The notes beneath the pieces were generated by a model, which made no database searches, was not told the DNA's origin, and saw nothing but the letters and a program-made list of their open reading frames with translations. From the NCBI RefSeq assembly GCF_014851395.1, contig NW_024041150.1, forward strand, positions 46,290,356 through 46,354,355: a DNA stretch of 64,000 nt. Direction: 5' to 3'. This document shows positions 13,001-24,434 of this stretch, piece by piece (position 1 is the first letter of the stretch; every line of letters begins with the position of its first letter). The position numbers were made by a program, and so were the translations under genes. The stretch comes from Micropterus salmoides. Lineage: Eukaryota > Chordata > Actinopteri > Centrarchiformes > Centrarchidae.

Positions 13001-14356
13001 TGGTCATATAAGAATTAAAATGCCTTTATTATAATGGCATGGTCATATAAGAATTAAAATGCCTTTATTATACTGGCATGGTCATATAAGAATTAAAATG
13101 CCTTTATTATACCGGCATGGTCATATAAGAATTAAAATGCCTTTATTATACCGGCATGGTCATATAAGAATTAAAATGCCTTTATTATACTGGCATGGTC
13201 ACATAAGAATTAAAATGCCTTTATTATACCGGCATGGTCATATAAGAATTAAAATGCCTTTATTATACCGGCATGGTCATATAAGAATTAAAATGCCTTT
13301 ATTATACCGGCATGGTCATATAAGAATTAAAATGCCTTTATTATACCGGCATGGTCATATAAGAATTAAAATGCCTTTATTATACCGGCATGGTCATATA
13401 AGAATTAAAATGCCTTTATTATACCGGCATGGTCATATAAGAATTAAAATGCCTTTATTATACCGGCATGGTCATATAAGAATTAAAATGCCTTTATTAT
13501 ACCGGCATGGTCATATAAGAATTAAAATGCCTTTATTATACCGGCATGGTCATATAAGAATTAAAATGCCTTTATTATACCGGCATGGTCATATAAGAAT
13601 TAAAATGCCTTTATTATACTGGCATGGTCATATAAGAATTAAAATGCCTTTATTATACTGGCATGGTCATATAAGAATTAAAATGCCTTTATTATACTGG
13701 CATGGTCATATAAGAATTAAAATGCCTTTATTATACTGGCATGGTCATATAAGAATTAAAATGCCTTTATTATACTGGCATGGTCATATAAGAATTAAAA
13801 TGCCTTTATTATACCGGCATGGTCATATAAGAATTAAAATGCCTTTATTATACCGGCATGGTCACATAAGAATTAAAATGCCTTTATTATACTGGCATGG
13901 TCATATAAGAATTAAAATGCCTTTATTATACTGGCATGGTCATATAAGAATTAAAATGCCTTTATTATACTGGCATGGTCACATAAGAATTAAAATGCCT
14001 TTATTATAATGGCATGGTCATATAAGAATTAAAATGCCTTTATTATACTGGCATGGTCACATAAGAATTAAAATGCCTTTATTATAATGGCATGGTCATA
14101 TAAGAATTAAAATGCCTTTATTATACTGGCATGGTCATATAAGAATTAAAATGCCTTTATTATACTGGCATGGTCATATAAGAATTAAAATGCCTTTATT
14201 ATACTGGCATGGTCATATAAGAATTAAAATGCCTTTATTATACTGGCATGGTCATATAAGAATTAAAATGCCTTTATTATACTGGCATGGTCATATAAGA
14301 ATTAAAATGCCTTTATTATACCGGCATGGTCACATAAGAATTAAAATGCCTTTATT
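10017..14356. repeat. 39-bp minisatellite, about 111 units
   Basis: Units start ATGCCTTTATTATA, then a two-base variable site before GG (CCGG, CTGG or ATGG), then CATGGTCATATAAG and AATTAAA; period 39 bp. Because 39 is divisible by three, long frames (MPLLYRHGHIRIK repeated) appear, broken wherever ATGG makes a TAA. Minor variants include CACATAAG, GCGTGG and ATGTCTT, some clustered (GCGTGG around 11,672-11,870 and 12,450-12,580), showing local segment duplication. Not a protein gene. Confidence 0.95.
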
Positions 14357-14360
14357 AAAT

Positions 14361-15583
14361 GTGCTAAAACACATTTTGGTATGAAGCCTCCATCAGGGAC
14401 TCCCTGATGCCAAAGCACGTGTAAGTGGACATTTAAATTTTGTAAATACTATTACAATAAAGGCATTTTATTTGTTTAAAAGAGAGTGCTTTGGATTTTT
14501 TTGTCTTGTATTTTTATAATACATAAAGATGTTAGAAGTTAGCATATCTTCTATTTTCTTGAAACATTTAATGATGCATTTTTATTTAAAAAACTTTTTA
14601 TTTCTTTTTTTATGTGTGACGGTTTCTTTTCAGAGTAAGAGGTGACCAAGGAGTGGACGACGCGACGCATGTTCACCATTAGAGGCTGTGGAAGGGGGAG
14701 TTTCCTGTCAGGAAAGAGTGTACACAACCAAAGGTATGTTTTCTTTATGCCACACACATCCAGAGGCCTCAACAACAAACAACACAACACATGAAGCAAA
14801 GGTCTGCACACGCTTCCAAACTCTCTGGGCACTTAATATTTCCCAGATCCAGCTGGGAAAAAGTCAAAACAAAGAAACCACATAAAACACGTAACATGAA
14901 AGGCACATCACAGGGCAAGTATTAAACTCTTTTAAATAGGTCAGATCCACACAGCTCAAAAGAAATATATATATATATCTGACTGGAAGCCATAATATTT
15001 ATATATTTAATATAGCTAGGTCCAGATATCACTAGATAGTGTGCTTTTGTATTTTATATGGTTTCTTGACTTTACTGTATTTCAGGTCTTCTTACCACTG
15101 GATAGAGTTGGGTTGATTTCTGTTTTTACTATTCTGGTGCGGTTTAGAATCTCAAACCAGTTTAATTTGAAGTAACCGGTGGAACCAGCTCTTCTGTTTA
15201 TTTCTTGTCATCGTTCAGTGTCACTTTGGAGAGCATCTGCTGCGTTCAATGTGACACCTAAAGGTTCGGTCTGGTGTTTGGCTGAATATCAAACCAGTTT
15301 GAACCGACCCACTCCTACCACTGGATCATGTCCTAGTGTGACCAGAGTATTAACAATGGCATCTTTATATCCGTCTTCTAGTCTAGAGAAGAGCAGTAGC
15401 TGGAACTTTCACTTACGGTTGTCCAATAAATCCATCTAAATTGGGCTACCTTTGTTCCATGTTCCATTTATTTTTTACACAAGTGCAAGTTCAAACGTAC
15501 TGTACCCACTGGAGGATAATTTGATGTTTTCTTTTAACTTGATTTTAGACCCTTCTGACAGCATCCATCTTTTCTGTGCCCAG
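14361..15583. other. no gene recognised
   Basis: AT-rich unique-looking sequence. A small perfect hairpin (CATCAGGGA C TCCCTGATG) lies near 14,391-14,410. A segment at about 14,634-14,716 is bounded by an AG acceptor and a GTATGT donor but has stops in all frames. Nothing else supported. Confidence 0.5.
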
Positions 15584-15735
15584 CATGTGTTTCTTCCACG
15601 TCTGCAGAGGATCTCGATGTCTTCGGGGTGGGGAGGGATAATCGCCCTCTGAGAACAGAGCAGAATCTGTCCCTGCAACAACTGTGGATGAAGGGGCTCC
15701 TCCTGAATCCTGTTGATGCTCCAGACCTGACAGAG
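15584..15735 (+). CDS. candidate internal exon, unidentified host gene
   Basis: Acceptor TTTTCTGTGCCCAG then an open frame through DLDVFGVGRDNRPLRTEQNL and SLQQLWMKGLLLNPVDAPDLTE, ending at a donor (ACAGAG|GTACTA). An alternative acceptor (CTGCAG) lies at 15,606. The 3' phase is 0 and fits the next exon at 16,274. Composition is strongly protein-like. Family not recognised. It may be the 3' part of the gene whose 5' exons are proposed at 1.7-3.0 kb, with both minisatellites and LINE A in its introns. Confidence 0.4.
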
Positions 15736-16273
15736 GTACTAATTATTATTATTACAGTTGCTTCATTTAATTCAAATATTTTAAACACAACCATTGTGTT
15801 TAAAATATCTGTAGAACACTGTAAAGAAATCCCTGAAAAGTTACTCCATGATAAAGCTTTCATGGTGAATTACATTACTGATGAAACGTTGGTGCAAGAT
15901 AATGTAAAGTTCATTTTGTAGCGTCATTATTTTATGTAATTTATAAAAACTGACTTTATGTGGTTTCCAATCATCAGTATCAAATTAATGAAAGTGATAA
16001 CAGAACTCATTCTTTCCAAATTCACATTGCAGAGAGAGTTTACTAATATCAAAGTGCTTAAAATGGTTTAAAAGCTGAACAACAGCTTAGGTCGCATTGA
16101 ATAAAACACAAAAGAGATGATACTGTATTGATACTGGCATCAGCATAGTATCCGCTCTGTTCACATTAGTCTTCTTTATACTTTTATAAATTTACTTTCA
16201 TGTTCCCTGATTTATAAATGACTTTCTTTTTATTTTATTATTATTCTTATTATTTTCATTTCAACACTGCCAG

Positions 16274-16318
16274 CGAGCAAGACGTGAGCAGACCTGGAGT
16301 GATTCTTCCGTCCACTGA
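16274..16318 (+). CDS. candidate terminal exon
   Basis: A 45-base exon after TTTCATTTCAACACTGCCAG encodes RARREQTWSDSSVH then TGA, in the phase left by the exon at 15,584-15,735. The combination gives a plausible hydrophilic C-terminus. Sequence from 16,319 to 16,821 would then be 3' untranslated or intergenic; no AATAAA is obvious close by. Confidence rests only on splice phase. Confidence 0.3.
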   Translation, partial: RARREQTWSDSSVH

Positions 16319-16821
16319 ATGTCCTCTCTGAGCAGGACAGGACAGGCTTAACAAACACTATTGATGTTACAGGGACCATCAGAGTCCTATGGACGAGACA
16401 TTTATTTGGCTGTATTGAACTATGTGCTAAATCTTGTACCCTAGATGCAAAGATGTTGTTTCAAAAACCAGCCTAACACAAATGTGTTACACAAAGTGTA
16501 CACTGAACTTGTTCTAAATGTTTATTGTTGCTGACAGCAGTGAAGCTACATGGTACAAACATTATTTAACTGCTTCCCAGAGTGCTGGGCTGCAACTTGT
16601 GAGTGAGACAACATGATGCCAATTAGCCAGACATGAGATGTAAACTAATTACTTTTATGAAATCTTGTTGCAAGATTACCTTCTTAACCTTAATATGTTG
16701 GCATGAAATGCTCAACAGTACTGCTATTAAACAATAACTTAATGTTTACTCTCGACTTTCCAAATATGGACTTTGGAACACCGTATTACTAAGAAATGTG
16801 TTTCATTAATCAGAACATAAG

Positions 16822-16827
16822 TAAAAC
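16822..16827. other. target-site duplication TAAAAC (left)
   Basis: TAAAAC immediately precedes the left terminus TGCGGAAGAG. The same six bases follow the right terminus at 40,057-40,062. Confidence 0.85.
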
Positions 16828-16871
16828 TGCGGAAGAGGATTAGGGCCACGTGTGAATTTTTTTTTTTAATT

Positions 16872-17936
16872 CTGAGATTAAAGTCAGAATTCTGAGATTA
16901 AAGTCAGAATTCTGAGATTAAAATCAGAAGTATGAGATTAAAGTCAGAAGTATGAGATTAAAGTCAGAATTATGAGATTAAAGTCAGAAGTATGAGTTTA
17001 AAGTCAGAAGTATGAGTTTAAAGTCAGAATTCTGAGTTTAAAGTCAGAAGTATGAGTTTAAAGTCAGAATTCTGAGTTTAAAGTCAGAAGTATGAGATTA
17101 AAGTCAGAAGTATGAGTTTAAAGTCAGAAGTATGAGATTAAAGTCAGAATTCTGAGTTTAAAGTCAGAAGTATGAGATTAAAGTCAGAATTCTGAGATTA
17201 AAGTCAGAAGTATGAGATTAAAGTCAGAAGTATGAGATTAAAGTCAGAAGTATGAGATTAAAGTCAGAATTCTGAGTTTAAAGTCAGAAGTATGAGATTA
17301 AAGTCAGAAGTATGAGATTAAAGTCAGAATTCTGAGTTTAAAGTCAGAAGTATGAGATTAAAGTCAGAAGTATGAGATTAAAGTCAGAATTCTGAGATTA
17401 AAGTCAGAATTCTGAGATTAAAGTCAGAAGTATGAGTTTAAAGTCAGAAGTATGAGATTAAAGTCAGAATTCTGAGATTAAAGTCAGAAGTATGGGATTA
17501 AAGTCAGAAGTATGAGATTAAAGTCAGAAGTATGAGATTAAAGTCAGAATTCTGAGTTTAAAGTCAGAAGTATGAGATTAAAGTCAGAAGTATGAGATTA
17601 AAGTCAGAATTCTGAGTTTAAAGTCAGAATTCTGAGATTAAAGTCAGAAGTATGAGATTAAAGTCAGAATTCTGAGATTAAAGTCAGAATTCTGAGATTA
17701 AAGTCAGAAGTATGAGTTTAAAGTCAGAATTCTGAGATTAAAGTCAGAATTCTGAGATTAAAGTCAGAATTCTGAGATTAAAGTCAGAAGTATGAGTTTA
17801 AAGTCAGAAGTATGAGATTAAAGTCAGAAGTATGAGATTAAAGTCAGAAGTATGAGATTAAAGTCAGAAGTATGAGATTAAAGTCAGAAGTATGAGTTTA
17901 AAGTCAGAAGTATGAGATTAAAGTCAGAAGTATGGG
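16872..17936. repeat. 20-bp satellite in left TIR, about 53 units
   Basis: Tandem TCTGAGATTAAAGTCAGAAT with alternation of AATTCTGAG and AAGTATGAG, and of GATTAAAG and GTTTAAAG. It is the inverse complement of the array at 38,538-40,013 and lies just inside the TIR tip. About 0.4 kb shorter than its partner. Confidence 0.95.
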
Positions 17937-18010
17937 TACCTGTAAAGGTCCCATGTGAGAGAATCACTTGCATGATGTAAATTAGCCCGGGAACCACACA
18001 CTGACCGAAG

Positions 18011-18085
18011 ATGTCGGATTTAAGTGAGTTTTTGCGTGTTGGAGGGGTCCCAGATGAAGCCATTTCATTACTGGAAGAACAAAAG
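18011..18085 (+). CDS. duplicated first exon (left TIR copy)
   Basis: A 25-codon exon starting MSDLSEFLRVGGVPDEA and ending at CAAAAG|GTGAGT, identical in coding to exon 1 of the HECT gene in the right TIR (38,391-38,465). It is followed at 18,967 by a copy of exon 2 up to base 19,060, where the two TIRs diverge. In this left copy exon 2 runs into a TGA at 19,077-19,079 shortly before the integrase ATG. The cassette could serve as a promoter and untranslated leader for the integrase transcript, perhaps by splicing to the AG at 19,060-19,061 (TTTCTGCAG). The exon is certain; its use on this side is inference. Confidence 0.6.
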
Positions 18086-18966
18086 GTGAGTAAAAATGAA
18101 ATATGTGTTAGTTTGTTGCATGGCGTTTGTAAAAACAAAGGAAATTCAAGGGGATGAAGGATGTGTAATGCAGGGACGAGTTAGCATGTTTTGATAGCTA
18201 ATATGGTAGCTAACAAGAATATTGGCTGGTTTTTGTGTTGTTGACATTTTGGTTGTATTATCATGTTTTAAACTGCCTTCGAAGACCGAGTGAGAGCATC
18301 TGTAGTCGGTGACTAGTGACTCTTGTTGTCTGTGTTTGTTGACAAAAGAACGGACGCGGCAACATTTCAGCCAGTCGCGCCGCTTCTGTCCTCCTGTCTG
18401 CTCACTGTGTCCGAGGGCAGCTCCTCACACACAAAGCGGACAGCAGGTGAATATAACGTGTTACTGAAGCTGTTGGGTGTTTTAATGTGTGTTTTTCCTT
18501 AAGACTGTACAACTCAAGGAAGTTCTTAGCGCTCCGCCGTTTCACGGAGATACTCGTTTGGCTGCATCTCTATTTATGACGGAAGCTTCGTCAAGCAGCA
18601 CAGAGCAGATGAACCGGACAGGAAGTCTGACACAGAACGGCATAGAGAATCCGGTCGATTTTCAAAATAAAACACCCTGTGCGGACTCCCGGTCGTAAAT
18701 CAACAATAAACACAGTTAAAACAGACAAAAAACAACAACTATTAAACTACTTTACCAGCCTTCTATGGTAGCAGAAACGCATATTAAACTTACATCCTGA
18801 ACTGAGATTAAATTTTTGTTTTTTTATTACATTATTGTACTGACCCTGCACACAAGGCTTTCCTGAAATATTTGATCAGTATTTTCCTACTAACACTTTT
18901 ACTGATTTAAGGGGCATAACCTTAACATTATTTATACATTGTCTTTTCTTTTTTCCTTCTGTGCAG

Positions 18967-19079
18967 ACTGACAGCAACGTTGTCGCGCTGATGGATGATG
19001 CAGCGCTGGCAAATTACATCCCCTCCTATGGAGACCGAATTGCCCTCTTCAATTTCTGCAGAAGTCTCCTCTCAAAATG
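18967..19079 (+). pseudogene. truncated exon 2 of the HECT gene (left TIR)
   Basis: Follows acceptor TTCTGTGCAG. Reads DSNVVALMDDAALANYIPSY then GDRIALFNFC, matching the right-arm HECT gene, and loses identity after base 19,060 (TTCTGCA), which marks the inner edge of the left TIR. After the edge it reads a few unrelated codons and stops at TGA. SAM-like N-terminal domains with this GDRIALFNFC signature are common in fish HECT proteins (recall). Confidence 0.65.
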
Positions 19080-19115
19080 ACTGGATAGATTACATCAGTT
19101 CTGCTGCTCACAACA

Positions 19116-21267
19116 ATGCCAGCAATGTCAGATTTGGATGATCATATCAAACTGTACTTCAGACTTTCTTTCAGTAATAAAGAAATACTTGCTATTTTAG
19201 CACATAACAATCAGACAGTAATAAGTGTCCGAACTTTAAAGAGAATTTGTAAAAGACTTGGTCTGTTCAGGAGGAAGAATCAGTCTGACTTGGAGCAAGT
19301 GCTGGCTTTTGTCCAACATGAAATCATGACCAATGGTCAGATGCAGGGTTATCGGTGGCTACATCTTCGTGCAGTTCAACAGGGATTTGTTGTGTCACAA
19401 GATACCATAAGACGCATCATCAAACTGGTTGATCCGCAAGGTGTGGAATTAAGACGAGCACGACGCTTGAGAAGACGTCAGTACAGCTGCAGAGGGCCAA
19501 ATGCGCTGTGGCACATGGATGGCTATGACAAATTAAAGCCCTATGGCATTGCCATCAGTGGCTGTATAGATGGTTTTAGTCGCTATGTGTTATGGATGGA
19601 GGCCTATACCACGAACAGCGACCCTAAAGTAGTTGCAAGTTACTTCATCAAAACAGTTTCATACATAGGTGGATGTCCAGAGAGGAGACACCACCCAGAC
19701 AGTTTTGCAGGGGAGAGAAGTTTCCTTTATGGAAGAAGCACAGCAAACCAGCGCATTGAGGGATGGTGGGGTACCCTCCGCAAACAGAGTGCGCAGTTCT
19801 GGATGAACTTATTTCAATCTTTCCAGGATGATGGCCACTTCACAGGAGACTTTTTGGACAAAAGTCTTATACAGTTCTGTTTCCTTAATCTTGTTCAGGT
19901 AAAAATATTTTTCCTCACCAAAATAAATATCTTAATAGAAATGCCTTCTGAAATGATTCAGTAATAAAAGTAGTATTGTAGTAGTAATAATAATACAATA
20001 GTGTTGAACTATAATAATCATAATAATGATCATAATCTAAATAGGAAATGTCAAGGTGCACTACAAGCAGGGCAGCATGCATCTTATGGATTGTTTGAAA
20101 TACCGGGGAGCCAGCTCCCCTGAGAGACCAGAGACTCCTCTTAAAGCAATACAAGTATACATTTGGGCGGTTTGCTAAAATAGCCATCACCTTAAATATT
20201 TCCTAAAGTAATTTGTATTTTTTTCTACATACTATCATTACTGAAACTACAATGTTTGCATTTTCTTAAGAAAGTGTGTGTGAGAGCTGGAAGCTTTTAG
20301 CTCCTGCTGCTGTATCTCCCAGCTGCCACTGCTACCGCCACAATCTGTGCTGTGAATAAAAGCCGAAGAAATTGCTGAAGCGCAGCTAAAAATGGCTGAA
20401 GAAACTGGCTGATATTAATTGAAATGCATTTCAGAAATGTGGAAGCTGAAATGCAAAACTCGAGCTGACAGCTCAAGTGCATTAGCAGAAGAAGCTAACA
20501 GCTGAAACATGTTGAAATGACTTAACACTGAAAGAAGAACTTAATTGTATTAATATCAGACATGAAACTCACTAGCCCCCTATTAAGATACACTTACTGT
20601 CTGGGATTTATTTTGAGAAACTAGGTCCAGCCCTAGTTTCCTGTTAACGTATAGTGAGCATTCAGGGTTTTTAGTTAGAGCTGCATCCTGAGCTTCTTAT
20701 AGTTACTGTGTGCATGCATCAGTACATAATCATTCTGTGTGCCCTTGCTGTTTGGTGGAGGTGCTATTGGCATATTGCTGTATATTTTTACATTGATTAT
20801 TGTTGTGTGCTGTAGCTGACGGGGGCATACAATGACAATGCAGCAGCCTAGGTCTCAGTGTAGACAGGCAGTAGTTACATACTATAAGACCAGCTATATT
20901 ACACGTTTGTAGTCTGTATTTACTGTATCTTTCTATGCAGGATGAACTTGACGAAGTCGTCAACTCATGGAATTCACACAAAATCAGACAACGTGCAAGT
21001 GATGACGCAGCGTCGGGTCGGCCGTTTGTGATGTACTCATTCCCAGAGTTGCACAGTGCTGAAGATAGACTCAAACCTATTGCCATGGAGGAGGTCACTT
21101 TGTGTATGGAAGAGTGTACTCCCAAAGGCCAGTTTCCATGCGATGAAACGGTTTTTGAACTGTGTTGTCTACTAATGGAGGAACATGGATGGGAGGCTCC
21201 AGCAGATCCACTTGCTGCAGCTGATCTGTACATTTTTTTAAGAGAGGAAATACAGGAAAATATTTGA
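19116..21267 (+). CDS. rve/DDE integrase-type transposase (two exons, defective)
   Basis: Exon 19,116-19,898 ends ...LNLVQ|GTAAAA; exon 20,941-21,267 starts DELDEVVNSW after TCTATGCAG, and phases agree (0). ATG candidates are at 19,116 and 19,125. The N-terminal helix-turn-helix-like part (ISVRTLKRICKRLGLFRRKN) precedes the catalytic core: the first Asp in LWHMDGYDKL, and a Glu in STANQRIEGWWGTLR. Between GGCPER and DSFAGERSFLYG the block that should hold the second catalytic Asp (D-x-G-T-E-N type in relatives) is missing, an apparent in-frame deletion. The C-terminal exon (PCDETVFELCCLLMEE) is family-typical. Relatives cut and join transposon ends. This copy is probably inactive. Confidence 0.85.
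19985..20940. other. intron of the integrase gene
   Basis: AT-rich intron between the two integrase exons (19,899-20,940). Contains imperfect GCTGAA-rich short repeats at about 20,370-20,510. No gene seen. Confidence 0.6.
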
Positions 21268-21317
21268 TGAATGGATCATGTCTGTTAGGTCTGTACTCCC
21301 ACACAGTACTGTTGTGA

Positions 21318-21320
<3 letters not shown>

Positions 21321-21360
<40 letters not shown>
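21321..21360. repeat. (TG)n microsatellite
   Basis: About 20 uninterrupted TG dinucleotides just downstream of the integrase stop; a likely AATAAA polyadenylation signal lies at about 21,581 (CACAATAAAGAC). Confidence 0.95.
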
Positions 21361-21362
<2 letters not shown>

Positions 21363-21589
21363 ATTGGGTGACTGAGTGGCAAAGAACTACGTAAAGCACT
21401 TCGGATAAATTATATGTAATTGTAATTGTGCAATTGTATGTATGTGCTATGTAGCCATTTACCATTTATGGGGCAATGGTTGTATAATCCAAAAGTTTTA
21501 ATTTGTTAAACTGCAGGAACTCAAGATGACTGCAGCACTATCCTGACAGAACATATACAGAGAACATAACCAGTATAGAGCACAATAAA

Positions 21590-23700
21590 GACAAAATGTT
21601 TGTACCTAAATATCTCTTCATCAGACAAAGCCAACCCTTGTTTCGACTATCCACATTAAATAGGAAATGAAATGTGTGCAGGTACTACGACTGTACATGT
21701 AATATAGCAAAACTCAAAATACAGTATGAGATGGAAAACTGGCAGTATAGACTACAGTAAAGAGGAACTGAATACAAACTAACAGAGGTCATAAAAGATG
21801 TAAATCTTCAACCAGTATTTGACAATATAAACGTATTTATATGTAAACTTCTATATAATTATTTTGTTGCAATACTGTATGTGTTTATATTATTTTCAGC
21901 TTAATTTAACCAGCTCCCAAATAACTGTTTTCTGTAGTCACCTTGTCTCTGAAAAGTAAAAAGCTTTAATGTTTATGTGGTAGATTTATTTAATAACTGG
22001 ATCTGTTTTTCTCTAAGGTATGGACCCTCCTCTTCGCCCCACTCATCACTGCCTCTCCATTCAACTGACATGTTTTGGATCACAAAAGACATCCAGAAAG
22101 GGAGGATCAGCTTCTCCAACTTCTCAGGGACCTAAGGACCATGCCCAAAGCCATGGTGAAGATGTTGGGGTGACCTGAACTGTTTGTATTACATCGTCCC
22201 AACCAAATTATTCAGCATTGCTGTCAGTTAGCTTTTCAACAGTTGAATATTTGGGATACATCTAAGTACATGAAGACATAAACGGATAATATGGACATCA
22301 AGAATCTCTAGAGAACTGTCTACTGCTATGGTGGAGAGAACAGTGTAATCTATCATTTGTTATTCATCAGCGTGATTATTCATGCGTATAACATACCTAA
22401 ACAATTTTGAGTCTGAACTCTCTGTGATTCATATGATTTGGTTCCAGCCAAGCTAATATTGAAAGGTTTAGGTGAAGTTTGAAAGAAAACTACAACTACA
22501 TTTTTATAAACAGGCAATAAGTGAAATATTTTTTAAGAAATACACTGATGCTAAAATGGGGACAAATGAATGTATTAAGTACTATTCTGTATGCAGTGAG
22601 GATATTTGAGGAATAAACTGTGTTCTAAAGCTTTTAAGCAGTGGAACAACTTAATTAAACATTAGAGTATTTTGCTAAAAATGTATCGATAAAAATATAG
22701 GCTTTCATATTCTATATATTCCTTAGAAATGTCTGACCCTCAGCAGCACCATTTTCAGGTGATTTTTCTGCATCTTTAAATGACTTGTTGTAAATTCAGA
22801 GCCTTATTCTCACAATGCAGTGTGTATTACTGTCCACACACTTCTTTCATAATTATTTTTATTGCCAGCTGATTTGTGTCCAATATGAATACTACAACAT
22901 ATAAAATGCTTGGTAACATTCTCAAATAAATGTATTTTAAACCTCATTTATCCCATCACTTTTTTTTACCTTACCTGCAAATAATTAAGATGGTTAAATC
23001 TCATAACCGGATAGGCTAGTCTGTGAAGAGCACATAACCAGAATTGCTCAATTCTGTAAACTAACATTTGAATGTTAAAAGTAACATTTAACATGGCTAC
23101 AAACAGAGGATTTACTTAAGAGATTTCAACTAAAGCGATGCTAATGAGCTAAAAGTGGTCATTACATGAACAATTCTACATAATGTAGTATATAAAGGTC
23201 CATTTTATTTTGATGCATACAAAAGTTAAATGTTTATCCTTATATCCTGTACTCTCATATAGCCTCTTTAACAAAACATCTTCTACAACAGTAACCTAAT
23301 GTAAAAGATCAAGACCACTTCAGGTAAAATTAGCTATTTAACCATGGTCTGTATCACAAAATACCCTCAAGAGTCATCCATAAACAGGGTGTAGATTTAA
23401 GGCAAGTGAATGCTGTGAAAGACCTGCACGCAGCTATAAAAAAAAGCTATATGCCAGACTTGCTTTTAGTAGCAAGGAAATAATTTCTGGTACTGAAATA
23501 ACACAGCAGCTGAGAACCTGAGAATTAGGAACAATGATTCCTGAACAATTCCACCCCTTTGCCATTGCTGGTGTCAAATATGATGATCCACAAGGTGGGT
23601 AATAATAACACTGCATTGTATAGTGCCTGTGCAATAATAATCAGTAAAAAATGTCCAAAATTGAAAGAGAACACATCAGATTTGCTGAAAACAACAATAC
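21590..23700. other. non-coding interior of outer element
   Basis: AT-rich sequence between the converging integrase and HECT genes. No credible coding region; several polyadenylation-like AATAAA motifs (for example near 22,612 and 22,925). Confidence 0.5.
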
Positions 23701-23870
23701 CTGCAATTCTGGATTTGTATGACTTATTAACCCCACTTCAGATTTTTTCTTTAGCAACAAATACTTGCAAGGGTCTGAACTTCAAAGAGAATTTGTTGAA
23801 GATGTGGTCTGTTCAGAAGGAAGAACCAGTCCAACATGAGATCATGACCAGTGACTGCAGACTGGCATTT
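23700..23870 (+). pseudogene. decayed duplicate of the integrase exon
   Basis: Bases around 23,735-23,862 resemble 19,150-19,335 of the integrase exon: ACTTCAGATTTTTTCTT against ACTTCAGACTTTCTTTC, AAAGAGAATTTGT in both, TGGTCTGTTCAG against TTGGTCTGTTCAG, and CCAACATGAGATCATGACCA against CCAACATGAAATCATGACCA. Frames do not stay aligned, so it is a remnant of a second transposase copy within the element. Confidence 0.6.
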
Positions 23871-24434
23871 TTGGCGTCACACATCTTTCACCTGGGTGGT
23901 GCATCATTTGCAACTTATAAAAATGAATAAAAGTGCAAAAACACAGTTTCATCATATTCTATAGCTGACTGCACACAACAGTGATGATGCATGCCATAGT
24001 CCATGCTGCTGTTGGAATGTAAGCCCTCAACCTCAATTACATGACCAAACCATGTTTCTGTCCAGTGAGGTTTGTGTTGTGCAGCTTGAGAACTTGAATC
24101 TGGCGGAGATGGATCTGGCATTGGTAACAGACAGTATACCAGTTTGTTATAGTTTGTGAATGCACCACTAAAACACATGAAACAAGGGATAATAGCACTA
24201 TAGTTTTTGTAACCAAGGCTGAGCTTTCTTGAAGTGCTTATAGTAGGTCCTAAATATCTATTGCTCACCATTCCTTGCAATTCTGTCCATGTAATTCTAC
24301 ATAATTGGATCAAACGTGAAAAACTCTTAACAGTGGATTGTTGTGGTAATGGTTAAGTCAATCTAAACAATGTCCATTACCCAGACACTGCTTTCAAGAA
24401 CTGCATTAAATTCTGAACGGAAATCTCATAGCTG

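Larger units (their letters stand above)
16828..19060. repeat. left terminal inverted repeat of outer element
   Basis: Matches 37,415-40,056 in inverse orientation, with scattered substitutions (for example AAGGAAGTT against AAGCAAGTT upstream of exon 2). Identity ends at TTCTGCA, base 19,060. Confidence 0.85.

Noticed and set aside
10641..14384. Long repetitive frames MPLLYRHGHIRIK in the 39-bp array
   Set aside because: They arise because the repeat period is divisible by three; they break at simple unit variants and have no start or splice context.
14551..14885. Exon-like segment 14,634-14,716 and the minus frame over it
   Set aside because: Stops in all plus frames between the apparent splice sites; the minus frame has no recognisable features.
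23915..24313. 132-codon minus frame between integrase and HECT
   Set aside because: No motif or splice context; composition as expected for random AT-rich sequence.
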